DNA from: Otis tarda
Lineage: Eukaryota > Chordata > Aves > Otidiformes > Otididae
Direction: 5' to 3'
Assembly (NCBI GenBank): GCA_026413225.1
Contig: CM048554.1
Location: forward strand, 71,230,463 to 71,294,462
DNA length: 64,000 nt
Position numbers and translations under genes: made by a program. Below the pieces are notes generated by a model. That model made no database searches, had not been told where the DNA came from, and saw only the letters and a program-made list of their open reading frames with translations. Shown here one piece after another: positions 50,630-61,894 of this stretch (position 1 is its first letter; the number at the start of each line of letters is the position of its first letter).

Positions 50630-52499
50630 TACAAAGAAAGCACTAGTTTCTGTTGCTCCAAATGTGGTGCTTGATTATATCATTAAACAGTTGCTCAACA
50701 GAGACTTAGATTTTTATCAAACTACTTTCTCTAAAACCAAACACAACTCACCTCCCTACAATAAATCCTGGAGAATTCAGGAGGATGCACACACAATAAG
50801 CTTCTGGAAGACAGAAATGGTCTCTTACTATACATCTAAGGACCTACCAGTGCAAGAAAGCTACCTATTAATACAGTCTACAGTACAAATAATAGGCAAC
50901 AAAAAGGGGGAAAAAATGATAGCTATATAAGTTGCTCATGAAACAATTTAAATTAGAATTATTTCTCATCATACATACAGGGATATAATTTTTTCTCTGT
51001 ATCTATATATAGAGAGAGAGACAGATATATACACATTCTCACTTTAAAATATCATTTTCTATTAATTTCTGTATATAAAGTCCAAGGCAATTTACTTTCT
51101 GCAAGGCTAACATTTTGTACCTCAATTTATGGTACCCACCTCTGCATTTAATGAGCAAAGCTCACAGAGCTCAAAATATCTTCTTTCATTTCTTATTAAC
51201 TCCATTTAGCTAAAAACTAAGCAACCTGTGTTTCCACTGCAGACAAAGGTTAATTCAGCACCTCTGGGAGGAGGAAATCGTGCCTGATTCTTCCTGAATG
51301 TATGTATGTATATGTGTAATACGTATCATGCATGTAAAGTACATCTGCTGACTTTGAGAAAAGTTGCCGATATTCAATATGAAGAAATCTGATCATGCTG
51401 ATGCACTATTCAGTGTAAGGAATCAGGTTTGTGCCTGCAAATCTATTAGCTCAAATAGGATTTGTGCATGCCTCTGCTGATCAAAGAATGAACCCTTCAA
51501 TTACTGGATTTTTTTTTTTAATAAGCCATTTTGCTAGCAATTGAATACTACGTTATTTATGTCCCAGGAGAATGCTATACCAATTTAGCTGAGTGTTGTT
51601 TTAAAGTTAAAGTGATGACGGAAATCCAGTAGCCTTAACCATTATTGTAACCCTCACTTAATTTCAACTGCCTGGGGTTAGGTGAAAGTAGAGATTCTAA
51701 ACTGTAGCAATGGTCTTATAGACTCTAAAGTAACGTGACTTTTGTAATTAAAGTGATTTTACTGTGCAGTGGTCCAACTTCATTTTACACTGCAGAATAG
51801 CCCATAAGCTTGCAAGACCCACTTTGTTTGTTCTTTTGGTGCACAGGCACAAATATTTCTGTGGTTTGCCAGGTTTAGCAGGTGAGACCGAGAAGCATCT
51901 GCAGTGGACTGGTTTTGTAGCCTTAGCAAATGGTTGCTGTTAGTAAGATGTGCAACATATGTCTCTTTAAAGATTCATTCCTCAGTTTCAGGTTTCTGGA
52001 AATGCTGTAAATTTTACTCACCAGCCCACAGACCAAATCCTGCTTCATGAGCAATTGGTACACACAGTCAAGCAGCATGAATCTGCCAGAGGAGCAAAGA
52101 ATGAGTCAGGTTTTTTGGAGCCAATTCATATTGCTGGATTCCAAGACTTAGGTCATGCTACACCGTGCTATATTTTCCTTGCTTTAAGCCACTGTCATAA
52201 CATTTGCCCACATGCAATACTTCCAGCACATTCATCACTCAGCCCGTCACTCAACACTTTTCTCAGTGAACTTTCCTGACAAACAATATCCTTCTCTCCC
52301 AGTAATACTTCATTATTCACATTGTAGCATATACATTGCTGGGTATGTAGAAATTACTACTGCTGGCCCATTTCATTCCTACAGCTGATGAGAAAAAAAG
52401 TTTCTGCAAGAGGCACAAAGTGTCTTGGAAACTCCATCCAGCTGTAAAGGGTAATATATGATTTACTCAACTGGATAGTCAACCAAGCAAACCCCACCC
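50630..52499. other. Non-coding stretch, no gene seen
   Basis: AT-rich DNA with a small AG repeat (about 51011-51020). The part around 51530-51790 has several homeodomain-like TAATTA/ATTAAA cores in otherwise complex sequence and might be a conserved element; a single sequence cannot show this. No gene seen. Confidence 0.5.
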
Positions 52500-52504
52500 C
52501 CCCA

Positions 52505-53425
52505 TTGACACACAAGGTAAGCAAGCAGGCAGAAGATGCCAATGAATGGAAGGTTGCAAGGGCAAGGCGCAGCAGGAGGAAGAAGAAGCTTCCCCAGAAC
52601 ACCGAGGTGCCCCTGCAAAACTGCTTTGCCGCTCTGCAGACTGAAGAAGTAAGACCCAACACCTCAGGGGAGGCACTGGAGCCGTGCAAGGTAGCCCGAC
52701 CAGCTCGCGTGATAACTAGTGCTACCAAGAAAAAGAGACGAGTGGTAGTAGTGGGAGACTCCCTCCTGAGAGGTACGGAGGCACCCATCTGCTGACCCGA
52801 TCCACTCTCTCGGGAGGTACACTGTCTCCCGGGGGCTCGTATCAGGGATGTCGCCAAGAGAAGACCTAGCCTCATAAGGCCCACAGACTATTATCCACTA
52901 CTGGTGTTTCATGTGGGTGCTGGCAACACAGATTGCAGTAGCCTGAGAAACATCAAAAGGGATTTCAGGGCCCTGGGTACAACAGTCAAAGACTCTGGGG
53001 CACAGGTGGTATTCTCATCAAACCTCCCAGTCGAAAGGCAGGGACCTGAAAGGGCCAGACGTATCTGGCAGGTCAACTCATGGCTCAGGGAGTGGTGCTA
53101 TAGCCAGGGCTTTGGGTATCTAGACCACGGGGCGTGCTATGAGAAGCCCGGGCTGCTAGGGGCAGATGGTGTGCAACTAACTGAGAAGGGGAAGAGTGTG
53201 CTTGGACAAAGACTTGCCAGACTCGTCCGGAGGGCTTTAAACTACTGTGGCTGGGGGAGGGGGAGCACAGTTCAGCCCACTGCTGTCAGCATGGTGCCAG
53301 CGCCAGCACTGAGGGTCCAGAAGCTGAGGAAGGATCTCAGGTATGTGCAAATGAACTTAAACTGCAGTCCAACAGAACTCCTATCGCTCCAGCCAGCAAG
53401 TCGGCTTTGTTGGGGGCCCAGCTGA
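52505..53425 (+). pseudogene. CR1 ORF1, SGNH/GDSL-type esterase part
   Basis: CR1 ORF1 proteins bind RNA and carry an SGNH esterase domain. Here the frame starts inside the protein with a basic linker (VARARRSRRKKK), then PLQNCFAAL, and reaches the esterase block I motif RRVVVVGDSLLRG (Ser codon near 52760). A later block reads FHVGAGNTD, the counterpart of HVGxND, and the last block reads LLGADGVQLTEKGK (about 53156-53197). In the usual DxxH catalytic pair the His is Gln here (codon 53174-53176). One in-frame TGA (52793-52795), probably from a CGA codon, divides the frame, which otherwise stays open to 53425. The N-terminal Cys-rich/coiled-coil part is absent. Its end overlaps the start of ORF2 in another frame by a few codons. 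It is not functional in this copy. Confidence 0.9.
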
Positions 53426-54306
53426 AGTGTCTCTATACCAATGCACGCAGCATGAGAAATAAGCAGGAAGAGCTGGAGATGCGTGCACACGAGCAGGGCT
53501 ATGACCTTGTTGGCATCACAGAGAAGTGGTGGGACAACTCATATGACTGGAGCATCAACATGGAGGGATATAGGCTTTTTAGAAAGGACAGGAAGGGGAG
53601 ACAAGGAGGGGGTGTTGCTCTCTACGACAGCAACCAGCTGGAGTGCATGGAGCTCCGCCTGGGGATGGAGGAGGAGCTGCCGGAGGAGGAGCTGACAGAG
53701 AGCTTATGGGTCAAGATTAAAGGACGGGGACGAACAGGGGACGTTGCAATGAGGGTCTGTTACAGGCCGCCTGGCCAGGAGGACAGAGCAGACGAGGAGC
53801 TCTATAGCCAGATAGGAGCAGCCTCACAAGCCCTGGTCCTCATGGGGGACTTCAACCACCCTGACATCTGTTGGAGAGACAACACGGCAGGGCACAGGCA
53901 GTCCAGGAGGTTCCTGGAATGCGTGGACGACAACTTCCTCCTGCAGGCGACAGAGGAGCCGACAAGGAGGGGTGCCATGCTCGACCTTGTGCTCACCAAC
54001 AGGGAGGGATTGGTGGGGGATGTGAAACTGAAGGACAGCCTTGGCTGCAGCGACCATGACATGGTGGAGTTCAAGATCCACGGGGCAGCGAGGAAACTAC
54101 ACAGCAAGCTCTCTGCCCTAGACTTCAAGAAAGTGGACTTTGGCCTCTTCAGGGACTTGATGGGCAAAATGCCATGGGAGGCAGCCCTGGAGGGAAGAGG
54201 GGCCCAGGAAAGCTGGTCCACATTCAAGGAGCACCTCCTCCAAGCTCAGCAGAGGTGCATCCCGATGAAGAACAAGTCGGGCAAAAAGGCCAGGAGGCCT
54301 GCGTGA
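53407..54306 (+). pseudogene. CR1 ORF2, endonuclease domain
   Basis: This is the apurinic-endonuclease-like (APE) domain that nicks target DNA to prime reverse transcription. Visible motifs in order are YTNARSMRNKQEEL (N-terminal strand with the catalytic Asn), GITEKWWD (catalytic Glu), VCYRPPGQ, LMGDFNHPDICW (Asp and Asn) and CSDHDMVEF (the Asp-His pair near the end). All key residues appear kept. The frame ends at TGA 54304-54306 inside what should be a continuous ORF2; the same frame resumes with [19 protein letters not shown]. No ATG lies at the front of the open stretch, so the true start is unclear; in CR1 ORF2 it is expected close to the end of ORF1. Confidence 0.93.
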
Positions 54307-55944
54307 ATGAGCAAGGAGCTCCTGGACCAACTGAAAGTGAAGAGGAAAGCCTATAGAGGGTGGAAGCGGAGACAGGTAGCCTGGGAGGACTACCGAGTGG
54401 CTGTGCGAGTGGCCAGGGATCGGGTAAGGAAGCCCTGACGGAATTGAATCTGGCCAGGGATATAAAAAGCAAAAAGAAAAGCTTCTATGGGTATGTAGGG
54501 GACAAAAGAAAGTCTAAGGAGAATGTAGGCCCCCTCCGGAAGGAAACAGGTGTCCTGGTTACCTGGGACGTGGAGAAGGCTGAGGTACTCAATGACTTTT
54601 TTGCCTCAGTCTTCACCGATAAGGGCTCTTGTCTCACCACCCAAGCTGTGGAAGGCACAAGCAGGGACTGCAAGGATGAAGAACCACCCACTGTACTCAA
54701 AGAGCAGGTTTGGGAACATCTGAGGAACTTAGGTGCACAAGTCCGTGGGACCTGATGAGATCCATCCATGGGTCCTGAGAGAACTGGCAGATGAAGTTGC
54801 CAAGCTACTGGCCATTGTATTTGAGAAATCATGGCGGTCTGGTGAGGTCCCCGATGACTGGAAGAGAGGGAACATTACCCCCATTTTTAAAAAGGGGAAT
54901 AAGGAGGACCCGGGAAACCACAGGCTGGTCAGCCTCACCTCTGCGCCTGGGAAGGTCATGAAGCAGATTCTCCTGGAAATCATGCTAAGGCACATGGAGA
55001 GCAAGGAGGTGGTTGGTGACAGCCAACATGGCTTCACCAAGGGCAGATCGTGCCTGACCAATTTGGTGGCCTTCTATGATGGGATGACAGCATCGGTGGA
55101 CAAGGGACGAGCAACGGATATCATCTACCTGGACTTGTGCAAAGCTTTTGACACTGTCCCGCACAACGTCCTCCTCCCTAAACTAGAGAGGCATGGGTTT
55201 GGTGGACAGACCACTCGGTGGATAAGGAGCTGGCTGGATGACTGCACTCAGAGAATGGTGGTCAATGGCTCGATGTCCAAGTGGAGACCGGTCATGAGTG
55301 GCGTCCCTCAGGGGTCCGTGTTGGGCTCGGCCCGGTTCATCATCTTTGCCGGCGACACGGACAGTGGGATAGAGTGCACCCTCAGCAAGTTCGCTGATGA
55401 CACCAAGCTGTGTGGTGCTGTCAGCACGCTGGAAGGGAGGGATGCCATCCAGAGGGACCTGGACAGGCTGGAGAGGTGGGCCCGTGCCAACCTCATGAAG
55501 TTCAACCAGGCCAAGTACAAAGTCCTGCACCTGGGTCATGGCAATCCCAGGCACAAATACAGGGTAGGTGGAGAATGGATTGAGAGTAGCCCTGAGGAGA
55601 AGGACTTGGGAGTGCTGGTGGACGAGAAGCTCAGCATGAGCAGGCAATGCGCCCTTGTGGCTCGGAAGGCCAACCGCATCCTGGGCTGCATCAAGAGGAG
55701 CGTGGCCAGCAGGTTGAGGGAGGTGATTCTCCCCCTCTACTCTGCCCTGGTGAGACCCCACCTGGAGTACTGTGTCCAGTTCTGGAGCCCCCAGCATAAG
55801 AAGGACATGGACCAGTTGGAGAAGGTCCAGAGGAGGGCCACAAAGATGATCAGAGGGCTGGAGCACCTTTCCTATGAGGACAGGCTGAGAGAGTTGGGGC
55901 TGTTCAGCCTGGAGAAGAGGAGGCTCTGGGGAGACCTCAAGTAG
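54307..55944 (+). pseudogene. CR1 ORF2, linker and reverse transcriptase
   Basis: This is the polymerase part of ORF2. The linker reads [18 protein letters not shown] in the frame of the endonuclease, then shifts near 54420-54438 into another frame ([18 protein letters not shown] to VWEHLRNL), and returns to the original frame near 54733. The two shifts cancel. From there one 403-codon stretch covers the fingers and palm: [65 protein letters not shown] (motif A), [11 protein letters not shown] (motif B), and FADDTKLCG at about 55390 (motif C with both catalytic Asp). The thumb and C-terminal region follow ([50 protein letters not shown]). Catalytic residues are present, but the breaks upstream prevent a full ORF2 protein. 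Confidence 0.95.
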
Positions 55945-56277
55945 TCTTCTAGTACCTCTAGTACCACAAGAAAGATGGGGAGAGGCTGTTCAGTAGGGCC
56001 TGTTGTGATAGGACAAGGGGTAATGATTTTAAAATAGAGGAAGGTAGATTTAGATTAGATACTAGGAAAAATTTTTTTACAATGCGAGTTGTAGAACACT
56101 GGAACAGGTTGCCCAGAGAGGTGGTGGAAGCCCCATCCCTGGAAACGTTCAAGGCCAGGCTGGATGAGGCTCTGAGCAACCTGATCTAGTTGGGGATGTC
56201 CGTGCTCCTTGCAGGGGGGATGACCTTTGAAGGTCCCTTCCAACTCTAACCATTCTATGCTTCTATGATTCTATGAT
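55945..56277 (+). other. CR1 3' UTR and 8-bp repeat tail
   Basis: Non-coding end of the CR1 copy. Typical blocks are GGACAAGGGGTAATG, ACACTGGAACAGGTTGCCC, GGAAGCCCCATCCCTGGAAA and GGTCCCTTCCAACTCTAACC, then the terminal ATTCTATG-type repeats. In CR1 this region and tail are what its own reverse transcriptase recognises. Confidence 0.95.
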
Positions 56278-58646
56278 ACCAATGGTGGTCAAATGACAAC
56301 AGCTACAGTAGTAAAAGTTTTAACTAAATTAATAGATAAATGTAGCAAAATGTATTGAAGGCTAATCTTCTCCACTGCACCAGTGGAAAGTGGGAAAACA
56401 GTGCAGATTAGTACAAGAAAGGCAGCACAAAACAGTAATGACACTAGTTAGTGGGAACTCGTTTGGAAAATGCAAAAACAGGCAGCACACATGGATGCTA
56501 ATTTAAACACTTCCAGTTCAAAGGACTCAAGAGGTTGTGGACATCCATGCTAGGAAGCTTTGCAGAGCTGTGACCCCTGGGAACATCTGCTGGCACTGTT
56601 GGAAAGAGCCCCACACACAGAGGACACAATTAAAAGTCTATCTTTCATAGATTTGTGTCTAGAGGACAGCTGTTGATCTAGATGAGGTTCTTTTCCTCTT
56701 GCAACCCATACGTTGATCAGTGTCCTTGCCCTTAGGGAGCCTTACACACTCCTTCGGAGCAATTTGGAGCAAGACCAACCCCTTGTTCTCACATGATCTC
56801 GCTACAGAGTCCTGTATCTTAGTCAGAGTCAGTCTGTGCAAACAAGACACCAGTACAATCTCCAGGCAAGAGATGCTGTCAACACTGCTTACAAGTCAAA
56901 CTTCATGGCTTACAGCACAGGGTGAGTAGGAGGTTAAGTCAGAAGGAAACATAAGTGAATACTCATAAGGTTGCAACACAGCTTCTGCTTAAGAAAGTCT
57001 TTTCCACTCCCCATCTTGCTTAGCATCTCAGCTCTGAATCATGTTGCCACGACAGAGTGTATGGTTTGCTCAAGATTCTCTTTCCTCACTTTGTATCTTT
57101 CAAGCAACAGGGTTGGAGGTGACCATAGTTATTCACCAGAGCCAGTGCTTTGCACATTTAGGGCTGCAACTTCTTGTGAATATGTCATGTTTATTTCCCC
57201 TAGAAAAGCCTGTTAACTATAAACACAGTTTGTAAAAAGGTATTACATGCACAGGCATAGTACAGAAAGAAAGAAAGACAGCACCAAAGCTAACAGCCTT
57301 TAGGATAAAAATAATTTCTAGAAATATGAACTTTTGTTTAAACAACACTATCTTAATCCATTTCATTAATAGCTAAGAAAATCTGAAAATCATCTTAAGC
57401 TTCAGCTCTCTCCCCTTGATTATTATAGCCACTAGCCCTTCCCGTTCCCCACTTTACAAGGGAGATGCCAGTGCCCTAGCCATGCTGATACCATCCCCTG
57501 TTGAATGCTCTTTTAAAATAAGGTACTGGGACTCCCACCAGCCCCAGTTCCATGTCCCTCACAGTGCCTTACCAGCTCCTGCGCCTGATTCTCAGCCACT
57601 CAGCAGAGCATGACATTGCCTGCCCATACTGAGCAGGAGAAGGAGGAGCAGAGCAAACCACCAGCAGCCTTTCCTTTGTGAAGATCCTGGTTAGAGTCCC
57701 TGTGGATGGCCTGCAGCTCCTCAGAGGTTGCATTTGGATGTTGGATATGGCAAGGGGCAAGGCATCACAAGAAAAGAGTAGAAATAATTCTGAGAGGAAG
57801 CCAGAAGTCTAAGAATTAAGACCATTCAATAGAAAATAGAAAGGAAGATAATATTAATGAAATTTAAAGCAGGTTTCTGGTGCACCAACAAGTCACTGTT
57901 CAGTTATGTCATTGTAATTCATGACAATACAACCATTGTTGTTTCCATCTACAAAAAAAAATCTACCAAAAAAATTTTAAAACAATAAGATTTAATTCTT
58001 TAGTCTAAAGATGCAGTCATGTACATAGATGCCAGTAAAAAGTAGAAGGTGATAGGATGAATTAAGAACAGCAAAGACCGAAGGTAAACTATCCATGACA
58101 AATAGGTTTGAATGCAAAAAATGCCCAAAGAGGAGAAGGAACATAGGATGAATTCTTTCACTTAGACTTCCACCCAGAGGCAGCCGCTGCACTGCCCTCT
58201 GCACTGAGACTGTCCCACAGAAACTCCTATATACTGTAAACATTGCTCAAAAAAGACAGTGGTGCCAAGACATACGAATGGAGTACAAGCCTCTATGCAA
58301 TGTATGAGGAGTGTCTTCATGCTCTTTCTATAGCCAAGAGAGAACGGGGATGCAGCTCTTCTCCTTTCAGGTAACCACTTGTGTGTCCCTTGCAGAAAAC
58401 TAAGGAAGGAAAAGATTAAACCTGTCAGTATATTCAAGCATCTTGCTCAAATAAAAAGGTTGAATAAGGTAGCATCTGCTTACTGCCCCATAGCAGGGAG
58501 CAGCCAGTTCTTTCTGCCTTTTTTACCAAGCTTTGCCTGACAGGGCATCTTGGACTGCACATGCTGGGAAGGTGGTTCTGTTCACCGCAGAAAGTCTCCA
58601 TTTGATCTCATATCTACAGAATTATCATAGCCTTCTCCTTCCTTAT
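56278..58646. other. Non-coding stretch, no gene seen
   Basis: Unique-looking DNA with short open frames on both strands, none with a known domain. No transposon is recognisable. Confidence 0.55.
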
Positions 58647-58651
58647 GCCCT

Positions 58652-59784
58652 TGTTCTGGTTTTGTTAGTGAGGGCGGGCCCAAGGTGGTAGCTTCTGTAG
58701 GAAACTGCTAGAAGTTGCTCCCCTTTGTTCAGTGGACTCGGCCGGGCCTAGGGCGGACCCGCGGCTGGCCAAGGCCGAGCCAATTGGTAGCGGAACGTCC
58801 CATGATAACGCCTCTGCGATAACGTACTTAAGTAGGGGAAAGCAGAAAAAAAAAAAAGAGAAGATGTGAAGCAGCTGAGCGGGGGGCAGAGAAGGGGAGG
58901 CGTGAGCCTCGTGGGCCTTGCAGGCCTCACCCTCTGGCCTCCCGCCGGGCAGCCGACTGGGCCCAACTCAGCCTAGCCTGGCTGCAAGAAGTGGAGAGGA
59001 GATGAGAAGCGAATAAGATGTAAAAAGGATCCTGAGAGGCGTCTGCCAGCCTGTTGTAAGGAACGGCTGCAGACGCCAAGGTCAGTGAAGAAGGAGGGGG
59101 AGGAGTAATGCGGCTCCTGGCCAAGATTCCTCTGCAACTCGTGGTGAAGACCATGGTGGAGCGGGTTGTCCCCCTGCAGCCCATGGAGGTCCACGGAGGG
59201 GCAGAGATCCACCTGCAGCCCGTGGAGGACCCCACGCCGGAGCAGGTGGAGGCCTGAAGGAGGCTGTGGCCCGTGGAGGGCCCGCTGGGACAGCTGTTCT
59301 AGAGGGACTGCACCCCGTGGAAGAGATGACCCACGCCGGAGCAGTTTCACGAAGGACTGTGGCCCGTGGGAGGGACCCCACGCTGGAGCAGAGGAGGAAT
59401 GCAAGGAGTTCTTCCCCCGACGATGACACAGCGGCATATAACAACGCGTGATGAACTGACCGTGACCCCCATTCCCTTTTCCCCCCCAGTGCCGCTCGGG
59501 AGGGGAAGGTAGTATAGATAATGTTAAGCCCGGGAAGAGGGAGGGGTGGGGGGAAGGTTATCTTGTTCCCTGTCTCATTCTCCTGCTAATTTTAGAAATA
59601 AATGAGTAGTTTTCCCCAAGTTGAGTCTGTTTTGCCCGTGACGGTAACTTTAAGGATTTCTCCCCGTCCTTATCTCAAACCTTCAGCCGTTTTTCCTATA
59701 TCATCTCCTCCTATTCTCTCGGAGGGTGGGGGGAGCAAGAGAGAGACTGCGTAGTCTGGTCCTGATCGGGGCTGAACTACGACA
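58652..59784 (+). mobile_element. Solo LTR, ERV type (family A, 1.1 kb)
   Basis: It starts TGTTCTGGTTTTG, ends CTGAACTACGACA, and is flanked by a perfect 5-bp duplication GCCCT (58647-58651 and 59785-59789). It has the same parts as the 37588 copy (promoter region, A-run, GC-rich repeat-like centre, AATAAA at 59597, closing region). By eye it is about 97% identical to that copy in the 3' half, making these two the most closely related pair in the window and probably the youngest. It looks whole as an LTR and has no viral interior. Confidence 0.95.
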
Positions 59785-59789
59785 GCCCT

Positions 59790-60591
59790 ATATAATCTTC
59801 TACTAAAGCTCTGCTTTACATAAATACACCGCTATGAGCAACTGAATTTAGAAAGTGACTATAAAACCCCCCAAAGATTTTACTTAAGACAAAATCATTA
59901 GCTTACTAAAAGTGTTAGAGGTGACCTCTGGTATAAAAAATAATGTGGCAGTAAAGGGTTAGTATCTAAAGATACATTTGAATCCAATGCATGACAATAA
60001 TTCAGAAATTGGCAATCATTTTGCAAACCTCCTGTGCAGAATTCAGTTATTATTCCTGTGACTATCTCTTTAAGGAGGTGAGTTACAGAAGTACGAGGTA
60101 TCTTGAGAGAAACTGTAATAAATCTTTACTGACTTGTCTTTTAAGCAGAAAGAAAAATTCGTCTATGAAAAGGCTTCAAGGCAAAATGTTACCCAAATTT
60201 CAGATTCAAACTTTTTATTTATTAGAAGAGATGTAAAGTTGTCTCCAGGTGCTTGATGTTACTTGTTCTGAGCAGTGGAAGTAGCGATGACACTCCAGGG
60301 GAAACATCTTCCACTCTGGCACTGTTGATCTTAAAATATAGTGTAATATAAATACAGAAAGTCATGTCAATCAGACAGGTACTGTTCCAAGATAGAAATT
60401 ACACAGTCGTGATACACATACAGAGTAGTGCTGTATTGAAAAAGAGACATTGAAAAGAGAATCCGATCAGTAGTATCTGTTTTGCAATAGATAAGTACAA
60501 TTCATTGTGACCCCTGTTCAAGGACTGAAGTGTCAGGATCTACGTTGAACCCTTGAAAGGAAGCAAGGTTTTCCTGTTTTGGTTTGCTTTA
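59790..60591. other. Non-coding stretch, no gene seen
   Basis: AT-rich unique-looking DNA with no recognisable gene or repeat. Confidence 0.55.
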
Positions 60592-60654
60592 TGTTGTTAT
60601 ACTAAGCTCTTTTGTTGTTACAGTAAGCTTTTTTGTTGTTACAGAAAGCTCTTT
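60592..60654. repeat. 21-bp tandem repeat, about three units
   Basis: TGTTGTTA recurs at 60592, 60613 and 60634, a period of 21 bases. The rest of the unit (approximately TACTAAGCTCTTT) is also conserved between units with small changes. It is a short minisatellite-like repeat. Confidence 0.8.
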
Positions 60655-61894
60655 GGGTTTTTGTTTTATAACAATCTAACTAGGTTTTAGTTCCTTCAAC
60701 CTTCAAGAACAAAAACAATTTTTCTGCTGAAACACATGATCAACTTACATAGCAAAACAGAACATTCAAGATTTACTGCATTGGTTTCTAAACCTGTTCC
60801 AGTAAATAGTCTTGAGAACTTTAATCTCTGACAGGTCTGTCGTTTTTGCTAATAAAAAAGCCAAACTGTGGAAGCAAAATACACAGCAGCTGAGATTCCA
60901 AGATACCACAGATACTCAAATATACCTGTAATCAGTGAAAATTATCTCCAAAAATTGTAGGTACCCCTATAGGAACTACTAGAAGCTTTGTTTTCGCAAC
61001 AGGACTTGAAATATGCACAGAAAATTCTCCAGTACAAAGGAAATGAGATAAATATGTTTTCTGGCCACACATAAAACCCATAGCCAAAATAATAAAATAC
61101 TTTCCCACTGATCACATGGAAACTAAGCCTTTTATTAATTCTGCTATACCACTGACAGCCCCAAGATGGAATTTTCCACTTCATAACAGTAGGGTTGAAC
61201 AAAGTGGTCCTAGAAAACAAAATGATGCTGCAGCTTTCCAGTAAACAGAGATGAAAGGTCAAATTCTGATCCCAGGTGGGTGATGCTGCCATGCACAGTA
61301 GCAGGTCTCTGAAGAGTGCAATAGGTAATAACGAGTGGTTTGTGTCAAAATGTCCATCACCCAAGGTCCCAAGTGACCCAGCTACCAGGAAAGCTCCACC
61401 TTGCTGGGAGATGTAGCATCACTGCCATTTAAGAGGAAAAGAAGCCAGGGACATGGAAAGGGAGCTTTGTTCCTTAGAGGTGAAGACTGATTAATTTAGT
61501 CAAGGGACAGACCTGAAAGATGACTTTCTGTGAGACTGAGAAACTCAACTCATACAGTAAGTCATGATTCACTCCACCCTGGACTAATGACCAGGTGCCT
61601 TGGTGTGCTGAATAAGATTTTGGTTTCCATTTAGTTGAACAGTTGCACAAGCCACGATTTTTTTCCAGTAACAAGTATAAGTCATACCAAGGAAATTATG
61701 ACACTATATTGGTAATTTAATAGACTCATCTCATATAAAACTTTGAATCTTTCGAGCCTCTTGCTGAGTTCATCCTGTGCTTTTGAGTTCACATACTTGC
61801 GTAGAAAAATAATGGAAGAATGGGGAACAGTAAATACTTCCAAATGTTGTCTTTAGAAGTCATTGGAGTAAAAGCATCTAAGTCATTGGGGTAA
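60655..61894. other. Non-coding stretch, no gene seen
   Basis: No recognisable gene or repeat. A 140-codon minus-strand frame (60942-61364) has no known domain. Confidence 0.5.

Larger units (their letters stand above)
52500..56277 (+). mobile_element. Near-complete CR1 LINE retrotransposon
   Basis: A 3.8-kb CR1 copy in plus orientation. In order it has most of ORF1 (52505-53425), all of ORF2 (about 53407-55944; endonuclease then reverse transcriptase), and a 3' UTR ending in the CR1 hallmark 8-bp repeats (TTCTATGATTCTATGA, ending at 56277). CR1 moves by target-primed reverse transcription and has no poly(A) tail or long target duplication, as seen here. The 5' edge is approximate; the start of ORF1 and the 5' UTR appear to be missing. 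Open frames are long but interrupted, so the copy is inactive yet much younger than the other CR1 pieces in this window. Confidence 0.97.

Noticed and set aside
52357-52884. 175-codon minus-strand frame
   Set aside because: It runs antisense to CR1 ORF1, which explains the open frame.
55183-55866. 227-codon minus-strand frame
   Set aside because: Shadow of the CR1 reverse transcriptase on the plus strand.
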